DNA of 28,807 nt from positions 1 to 28,807 of the forward strand of contig JAAAVE010000002.1 in NCBI GenBank assembly GCA_015679605.1, in the 5' to 3' direction. This stretch comes from Podila epigama (lineage: Eukaryota > Mortierellomycota > Mortierellomycetes > Mortierellales > Mortierellaceae). The notes below the pieces were generated by a model. The model was given only the letters and a program-made list of their open reading frames with translations. It was not told the origin of the DNA and searched no databases. A program made the translations under genes and the position numbers. Positions 21,461 to 28,807 of the stretch are shown here, piece by piece (the stretch's first letter is position 1; each line of letters starts with the position of its first letter).

Positions 21461-24400
21461 ATGTTCATTAGTGAAACACTACTAGAGGTCCAAAGGCTTA
21501 AAGCTTCTGACCAAAAGAAGAAGCATTGGAAACGGTATGCAAGATGCTGGATGTGAAGTCTGAGACTTTGTTTTCAAGCTGGATATCAAAAGGCATCACA
21601 CTTAATCCCTCACTCACCTCCCTCTTTATCACTTAGATGGGGCCCTTATCTTTCAGAACGTCAATGGGTAACCAAACTATTGTAGTAAATGGGCTCCAAT
21701 AATGAGGGTTATTATTTAATTCTTTGGTATGCCAATGAAGGCCTTAACCTTGGATGCATTGCTTCTCTCTTTTTTTTTTATATTCTTTCACATGTAACAA
21801 GGCAACGGTAAGAAGAAGGATATAACAACCAGATTCTATATAAACAAGTGACAAAAAAAAAAAAAAGAAAAAACAACTCACACAAAATCCAACTCAGGTC
21901 CGTGAAGACTATAGTGGAGATGGTGACGCGTGGAGGTTCTTTCCTCACGAACATGCACGGTCCCGGACCTATCGTTGGGGTGAAGATGGGCTTGCAGGTA
22001 TTTCGGATAACCATCAACGGCTTTGCTTCTCTATCGCGCTTTGGAATGGCCAAGACAAGATCTTGAAGGAGCGGCTCTTTGGCCTGACCAACCATGAAGG
22101 TGAGTGAAAAAGCTGGGCAACTATGTATTTCTGTTTGCGTGCACACTTGTGCGATTCCATAGCGCAAACTGAATTTTTCATTTGCCTTTATCTACTAGGA
22201 AACCATGGTGAAGATGTCAAGGAGCTTTACTACTATCTGGATAACACCCCTACACACTCGTACATGAAGGTGAGTGAAAAGAATCGAACGCATCTAATCT
22301 GATTCTGTCAAGGGAAGCGTCTCTTAAACTATGATTCTCTTTTTTTCACGTAGTACCTCTATAAATACCCGCAATCTGCTTTCCCTTACGAACAACTTGT
22401 CAAGGAAAATGTGACAAGAAGCAGGCAACAACCGGAGTATGAACTTCTTGACACGGGCGTCTTTGACGAGGACAAGTACTTTGATGTCTTTGTCGAATAT
22501 GCCAAGGACGCCCAAGATGAGGACGATGTCTTCATCAAGATCACGGCATTCAACCGCGGCAAAGTTGATGCACCTCTGACTATCCTACCTCAAGTCTGCT
22601 TCCGCAACACTTGGTCATGGTTTCCTAGTGGCCAAGAGCCGGTGCCAAGCCTGACAAAAACAGACGAGAGCGCCATTGAGGTCAATCACCAGACGTTGGG
22701 TAAATATTGGCTTCATTTCGGCCCCTCTGTGGTGTCAAACGATTCGCATGAAGCTACTCTCTCAACCGCCGCACCAACAAGTGCTTCCAAAGGCTCCAAT
22801 GGCACAGTCAAGACCGGCGGTGCAGAGTCAGCGGGACCGAAGCCTGAACTTGTTTTTACCAACAATGAATCCAATGTCCAAAAATTGTTTCAGGACAAGA
22901 ACAAGAGTGACTACGTCAAGGACGCTTTTCACGAGTACGTCGTCAACGGTCGCAAGGATGCCATAAACCATCATGATTTCCAAGGTACCAAGGCGGCAGG
23001 AATCTATCGATTCGACAAAGTCCCAGCCGGAGGCTATGCCCAGATCCGAGTTCGACTCAACACCAAGAGCGCGACCCAAAAGGGCGGTGTCGAGCGCTCT
23101 AGCTTTGACCGCGTCCTTGGCGACCGTTTCAGTGAGTGTAATGAATACTACGACAAACTTGCGCTGCCCAATTTGTCACAGGACGTCCGCGGCATCCAGC
23201 GCCAGGCGTTTGCAGGCATGCTGTGGTCCAAGCAGTGGTATCACTTTGACCAGCGCCGATGGCGTAAAGGTGATCCGGAGGGCATGCCTCCACCGACAGA
23301 GCGCGATGGACTGCGCAACAAGGAGTGGAAACACATGTTTATTGAGGACATTTTGTCAATGCCAGACAAATGGGAATACCCGTTCTTTGCAGCCTGGGAT
23401 ATGGCTTTCCATGCTATCCCATTGTCCATTGTAGACCCGACCTTTGCCAAGAAGCAACTGGATTTATTAACGCGTGAATGGTATATGCATCCATCGGGCC
23501 AGATTCCCGCGTACGAGTGGAACTTTTCCGACGTGAATCCTCGTAGGTGTATTTTTTTTTTAGTTGCATGATTTTACTTGTTCTTTCTTTTCCTTTTCAT
23601 TTTTTGTGAGTGCTTCAAAACGTCACATAGCATCTGAACTCATACCTTTGCATGTCAATGTCAAAAACAAATGATAGCTGTTCATGCATGGGCTACAATG
23701 CAGGTGTATAGGACGGAAGAACGCCTCTATGGCGTAAAGGACCGCCTGTTCCTGGAGCGCGTCTTTCAGAAACTATTGCTCAACTTCACTTGGTAAGCAT
23801 GTGTTTTACTCTCCTTGAGAATACAAATACTTGCACATGAACATCACAGGCTAAACTCGAGTTCTCCTCGTTGACTATAGGTGGGTTAATCGAAAGGATA
23901 CTGAAGGAAATAATGTGTTCGAAGGAGGGTTCCTGGGACTTGATAATATTGGACTCTTTAACCGATCAGAGCCGTTACCCTTTGGGGCAACGCTTCGCCA
24001 AGCTGATGGCACTTCGTGGATGGCCTTTTTCTCGCTCTGCATGCTCTATATTGCGTTGGAACTTGCAAAAGAGAATCCCGCCTACGAAGGTAAACAAAAA
24101 GGCATTGAATGTGTTGTTTTGTATGTCACCAATATCTTGCATCCAGCTTTCTAATTATCAGAACGACATACACATGGGAAACATGATACTGTTAGACATT
24201 GCATCCAAATTCCTTGAACACTTTTTCCACATCTCGGACGCAATGACCTATCATGCCAAAGGCAAAAAGGAGCCGCTGTGGGACCCTGAAGACAACTTTT
24301 TCTATGACTCTATCTCCTGGCCTGGTGGTCACACTCAACGTCTCAAGACCCGTAGTCTAGGTATTGTAATTTTTCTTTTTTTTTTTTTGGAATTTCCCTA

Positions 24401-25330
24401 GCCTTGAGAGAGAATTTGTGTTGACTTTTTTTTTCTCCATCTCTCTCTCTCTGTACGGCGATATTTCATCTAGTGGGACTCATCCCATTGTTCGCAAACT
24501 TGTCATTGGATCCAGAATACTTGGACCTCTTTCCTGGATTTACACGTCGACTTGATTGGTTGCTTGACTATCGGGCCAAGAACAGGCCTGTTCAAGTGTG
24601 TCGGATGGAGGACCGCAAGGCCAACGGGGCATATCTGCTCTCGCTGGTGGACAACCAAATGCTACGTCAAGTGCTGCACCGAATGTTGGATGAGAACGAG
24701 TTCTTGTCGCCGTACGGTATCCGGTCTCTGTCAAAGTATCATCGGGACCACCCGCTTTCGATGTGGATGGATGGTAAAGAATTTCGAGTGGACTATTTGC
24801 CTGCAGAGTCGGATTCGGGCATGTTTGGTGGAAATTCGAATTGGCGCGGGCCAGTGTGGATGCCAACGACATATCTGTTAGTAGTATCGCTGAAGCGGTT
24901 CCATTACTTTTTCGGAAGTGATTTCAAGGTCGAGTGCCCGACAGGGTCAGGCATTATGAAGAACTTGCTCGAGGTAGCAGAAGAAATTGAGTTTAGGATG
25001 ATTGGGTTGGTTCAACGAAACAACCGGGGACACAGACCTGCGAATGGAGGACATCAGAAAGCGGATTTGGACAAGCACTTTAAGGACCATGCTTTGTTCT
25101 ACGAATACTTTGATGCAGAAACCGGTAAGGGGCTCGGGGCTTCTCATCAGACCGGTTGGACAGGTTTATTGGCTATGGTGATTCATCAAGTTGGCGACAA
25201 GTGCCAAAAGGGCAAAGCGTCAACTTCTGCTCCATCCAATGTGAGCAAACCAGGTTCATCCAACACGAACAAGCCAGCTCCATCCACCACGACCAAATCA
25301 GCTTCTTCCACCGGAAAAGGCAAAAAGTAA
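21461..25330 (+). CDS. GH63-type (MGH1-like) alpha-glycosidase, probably cytosolic
   Basis: Ten exons: 21461-21534, 21637-21667, 21802-21807, 21898-22099, 22199-22269, 22354-23542, 23678-23792, 23881-24089, 24196-24360 and 24474-25330. They sum to 2919 nt, an unbroken 972-residue frame. Family blocks are [82 protein letters not shown], then [53 protein letters not shown] and TGWTGLLAM. They match bacterial and fungal (alpha/alpha)6-barrel glucosidases related to YgjK and mannosylglycerate hydrolase. AWDMAFH should carry the catalytic Asp by family analogy; substrate cannot be told. No signal peptide (start [20 protein letters not shown]), so it is not the ER processing glucosidase I. A Ser/Thr/Lys-rich tail of about 45 residues follows the domain. 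Exon 3 is a 6-nt micro-exon. Confidence 0.92.
21802..21807 (+). other. Candidate 6-nt micro-exon (GCAACG) of the glucosidase
   Basis: GCAACG is preceded by a pyrimidine tract ending ACAAG and followed by GTAAGA. It is in phase 0 on both sides and encodes Ala-Thr. Included, the junction reads SERQW-AT-VREDYS, matching the family SERQWGTVREDYS. Skipped, two residues of this conserved segment are missing, while both flanking exons stay in frame. Confidence 0.65.
22093..22280 (+). repeat. Identical 18-nt sequence at two successive 5' splice sites
   Basis: CATGAAGGTGAGTGAAAA occurs at 22093-22110 and again at 22263-22280, exactly 170 bp apart. Each copy spans an exon/intron border of the glucosidase gene, and they are read in different frames (intron phase 1 and phase 0). 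Confidence 0.9.
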
Positions 25331-25446
25331 AAATGGATACGAAAGATGTAGCAAGCAGGGATGCATTTGTGGGCATTAAATGAGAAATTGGCTCTTATTC
25401 AAAGTCTGTTATTACGTGATATTACAATTAAAAAGAGGCGTAAATT
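25331..25446. other. Short convergent intergenic region
   Basis: 116 bp between the glucosidase stop and the transcription-factor stop. It holds the 3' ends of both transcripts and is A/T-rich; no canonical AATAAA was identified with confidence. Confidence 0.6.
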
Positions 25447-28400
25447 CTAAAACTTTTGGAATCCTGCAGACTGGATGTAGCGATTCCACTCATCCCAGTC
25501 AATCGTGTTGGGGATACCAAAGAATGGGTTAGGTACGGCGGTATCTTGCACTGGAAAGAGGGGAAGATTAGAGTAATCCTCGATCGTTGGCGTCATAGAG
25601 GCTGAGTTGCTATTTGAAGATGCAGGTGGCATACTCACGGCATTTGCATACCCGCCGGCAGGGTTCAACGACTGGTTGTTGTCACCAAAACTGCTACTGG
25701 CCAAATTGTTGTCCTTGGAGCATCCGACTGAATAGAATGGAGATTCAGACGCGTTCAACTGCTGGTACTGCTGTTCTTGCTGTTTCAGTTGTGGCTCATG
25801 ATGTTGTTGTTGTCGTTGTTGATGTTGCTGTTGTTGCTGCTGTTGCTGCTGTTGTTGTTGTTGCTGACGCTCTGCTTGCATCTGGAATAGCCTGTGCTGT
25901 TGTAAGAACTTTTGATGCTGTTGGTACTGCTGTTGCATTTGTTGAAGTTGTAGCTGTTGCATTTGCATAGGCTCAATCTTGGGCACTTGTTCAACATTGG
26001 ATGACATATCCACAGGTTGCTGTGTGCGTTGCTGTTGTTGTTGTTGTTGTAGTTGTTGTTGCTGATATGGTAGTGACTGTTGTAGCGCAGATGAAGAAGA
26101 GAACAAGGGTGTCAAAGTAAACGGTTGAGCAGGCTGTTGTGCTTGGAATGGAATCTGGTGTTGTTGCTGCTGTTGCTGTTGTTGGTTAAGTGGCTGTTTA
26201 TGCTGCGGTTGTTTCTGTTGTTGCTGTTTCTGCTGTTGCTGTTGTTGATTCTGTTGCTCCGTCATTTGACTATAATCCACAAACGCCTGGCCCTGGGTGA
26301 ACATCCCTGGGGTTGACAGTGATGCAAAGGTGAAAGAAGGTTGTTGTTGTTCGGTTGAGCTTTGGTCAGAGGACTGAGACTGAAAGAGTAGTGAGTTGCG
26401 CTGAGAGCCAGACTTTCGCGTCTTTTTCGATCGTGACACTGATTGAGTTGACTGTGGTTGTGGTGGTGGGGAAGGTAGCATCGTCTCACAGGAGTTGACA
26501 TTATTAGATTGCACTGGGAGGGTCGAGGTGCCAGCAGACTGTGCTCGAATTGGCCTTTGCTCGTGATGGTTACTATAGGCAGTACCACGGTCAAAAACGG
26601 TTTCATACTCAGCCGATGGCTCCCGTTTGATTTCGATGAGATCAGGGTTACTGGCGATTGAAGGAGATGGCGATGAAGACGGTGTGGTAGAATTGGAGGA
26701 CGAAGTGTTGCCGTTAGGGACCTTTGGAGAGAACAGAAGGGTACCACCGGAAGGGTGTTGGTCGCGAAGCATGATGGGATACGTCGCATCTGCCACACCG
26801 ACCCTGGCAACGACCACGGGCTCTCGCATCTCACCAGACTCTCCTCGATAGTTCAAATGAATGTACATCAAATCCTCCAAAATAACCGAGAACTTGCTTG
26901 CATTGAACCAACGATCTCCGAGTTTCTTCATAAATCCAATCGTCTTGATGAGGTTGCTACGAGCATGTGTCTGCAGACGCATATCCAGCGAAGCTGAGTT
27001 TGTCAAATGGATCAAGGACGCCGTGAACACCTCATACGTGGTGAAGCTCCAGGCATACTTGAGGCAGTCCTCTTGCGTCAATCTCTCGCCCAAGTGTGTG
27101 ATTGAGTTGGCTGCAGACACACAAATGTTAAGCGAAGGCATGGATTCGGAGAGCTTTGACTTTGTGAGTGAACTTGGGATCATGTACGGTCTATGCAACA
27201 GAATCAGGACAGAATCTACAGATCCCCGTAAAGGTTCAGTGTTGTCGAACGAAAAGACGGTGATTGTTTTGTTTAGTGACCAGAATAAAAACAGGAGTGC
27301 AATACATTGGCTTTGATAGAAGCGATAACGACCGAATAACACTTACAATAGGCCAAGTGAATGTTGGCAACGGAACGGTCAAGGGCCTTTACATCCACCT
27401 TGTGGTCGTACTTGAGTTCAGCAGGCAGAGATAACAGCCACTTTGTTAAGCTATTATCTAGATCGACAACTGTGGAACTGGCCATTGACGGGCCTTGGCT
27501 TCGCGTATTGGCAGAGTACACGCGCTGGAGAATTTGACCGAGGATTTGTGCAAGTTTGATCGTCTCTACAAAGTATCTGAGGGAAGATATGGCCCTGCTC
27601 TTGACTTCTTCGAGCCCCTTTCCAGGAGACGTGGGATTACCGTCTACATCGGTCCAGTCTTGTTCCATAGAAGAGGGATAATCGACATCACAGTCGTTGT
27701 CATCAATGGCGACCGGACGACCATGACAGGCGCTCACCCAACGGTCCATCACATAGCAGGCCCACCAAAGTCTCTTGCGAATTTCAGTTTCGAGCGGGGG
27801 GAGATGCCATCGGGCAGAGCTACGGTGCATACCAAGGTCCTGGGCCATACGGATGGCCATGCCCAGCATGACCCATACACGACCTCCAGACTTGGCGCTC
27901 GTGAATCGGTAATGGACCAAGAGCAACAATGCTTGGATCGAAGACTGTCTCGGTAACTCGTATTCAAAGTCAACTAGCCTTTTAGCTCGGTCAAAATACT
28001 CATCTCCGAATGCCTCCGGATCACTTCCAGTGAGTTCAGGATTATTTGAGAAGCGAGAGGCGATCGCAAACATGGAGTTGAGGAGGACGGCAGGCGGCCT
28101 CTTGGCTGGATCCAGGCTTCGATATTGGCGCATGAAAGTTGGTTTGTGGACGATAGGCAAATTCGGATGGACATAGCTAAAATAGCACTCGATGAGATGC
28201 TCGGCAAGATCACGGGGTGGCAGTGGCATCTCCATTTCCAGGCGGGCGATGCTGGCTTCCTTTTGGAGCAACCACTCGCGATGCTCCTTCATTCGGAGAG
28301 GGACCATAAGATAGCCATTTTTCAGCATCTGATTCCGTTGCAGGAGATCAATGCCCGAACTGTTGCCTAGGTACCGGACAAAGCCGCTGTCCAAAGTCAG

Positions 28401-28807
28401 TGTATCGAGATTCTCTGAAAGCGAGTTGATTTGCTCCCGCGCATGCTTGTCAAACAAGAGTTCCTCGTCTGCATCAGAGTCCTGTCGCTTTAGATCTTCT
28501 TCAAACTCGTCTAGCTCAGAGACAAGGCTTTGTGATGTCGATTGCCTTGATAACTCTCTCACAGGCGACTCTCCGAGGCTGCTATGATGTTGACTTTGAC
28601 TGCGGTGTGCGTCCTCCACAGATTCGTCGTCGTCGTCGTCGTCTTTATGAGAGTCTCGCCAGGCATCGATGTCGGCCCTGGCGCCACCTTGTACCAGTCC
28701 TCCAAGCAGGCTCTCCATCCGATGCAGCCTGTTCTCTAATGCTTCGATGTAGCCCTTGGGTGGGCCTCGTTTCTTGGCCGAGTCATTACCACTATGTTTT
28801 GATGTCA
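25447..28807 (-). CDS. Fungal-specific transcription factor with polyQ runs (5' end outside the window)
   Basis: Two visible exons: the right edge down to 27347, and 27215-25447, joined by a 131-bp GT-AG intron. About 1075 residues are visible. Near the right edge stands RGPPKGYIEALENRLHRME, the linker and start of the dimerisation coiled coil that follows a Zn2Cys6 cluster in Gal4-type regulators; the cluster itself must lie beyond the edge. An acidic/Ser stretch (DDDDDDESVED) follows, then the Fungal_trans domain (YFSYVHPNLPIVHKPTF, LLLLVHYRF, MAIRMAQDLGMHR, RKRLWWACYVMDRWVSACHG RP, DVDYPSS, ILLHRPYMIP), as in XlnR-type activators. The C-terminal half is disordered and rich in Gln, with runs at about 25757-26260. 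The extreme C-terminus (PLFPVQDTAVPNPFFGIPNT, then DWDEWNRYIQ) mixes acidic and aromatic residues like an activation domain. Target genes cannot be deduced. Confidence 0.93.
25757..26260 (-). repeat. Polyglutamine-coding repeat tracts
   Basis: Several Gln runs, the longest about 13 in a row, are coded by mixed CAA and CAG. They are seen on the plus strand as GTTGTTGCTGTTG-type repeats. The codon mixing argues for selection on the amino acid or old repeats rather than a fresh pure CAG expansion. Confidence 0.92.

Overview
This window is a gene-dense, intron-rich piece of a nuclear fungal genome. The evidence is a set of conserved eukaryotic housekeeping genes cut by many short GT-AG introns (mostly 80-120 bp), a fungal-specific transcription-factor domain (Fungal_trans type) with a Gal4-like linker, and an Iml1/DEPDC5 orthologue with large Ser-rich inserts. 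The intron density, including several coding exons of 5-22 nt, and the mix of families suggest an early-diverging lineage (Mucoromycota/Mortierellomycota-like) more than an ascomycete yeast. That placement is inference only. There is one 10-N assembly gap at 18412-18421, and the last gene runs off the right edge.

Layout from left to right, (-) and (+) being strand: ribosomal protein eL27 (-, 126-1560); a small ZNF706-like zinc-finger protein (-, 1932-2470), divergent from ribosomal protein uL14 (+, 2705-3992); spliceosomal SmD2 (-, 4209-4979), divergent from OST2/DAD1 of the oligosaccharyltransferase (+, 5182-5825); ATP synthase F1 epsilon (+, 6084-6789); RAB2 GTPase (-, 7088-8824), divergent from the giant IML1/DEPDC5 subunit of SEACIT/GATOR1 (+, 9344-15408); DNA polymerase alpha B subunit POL12/POLA2 (-, 15500-18281), divergent from an unrecognised Pro/Gln/Ala-rich protein (+, 18509-20669); a GH63/MGH1-like glucosidase (+, 21461-25330); and a fungal-specific transcription factor with long polyglutamine runs (-, 25447 to beyond 28807). 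The genes do not form one pathway. They are growth genes (translation, splicing, replication, secretion, respiration) packed with 90-800 bp between them, often as divergent pairs.

I rebuilt the exon structures by hand. For ten of the eleven complete genes the exons join in frame with only GT-AG introns, at or near family length where a family is recognised. The exception is eL27. Its second intron only gives the conserved KOW-region sequence if it is read as an AT-AC intron (673-1296). The nearest GT-AG pair would silently delete six conserved residues. The glucosidase appears to need a 6-nt micro-exon (21802-21807). RAB2 has exons of 22, 11 and 16 nt, with its P-loop spread over three exons. 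SmD2 and the zinc-finger gene begin with 5-nt and 9-nt coding exons. This small-exon and non-canonical splice architecture is the most unusual aspect of the window, and automated gene callers would probably get it wrong.

I see no tRNA, rRNA, CRISPR array or transposable element. Intergenic stretches hold poly-A/T runs, a GTGAT microsatellite, CT-rich leaders and a few candidate regulatory motifs.
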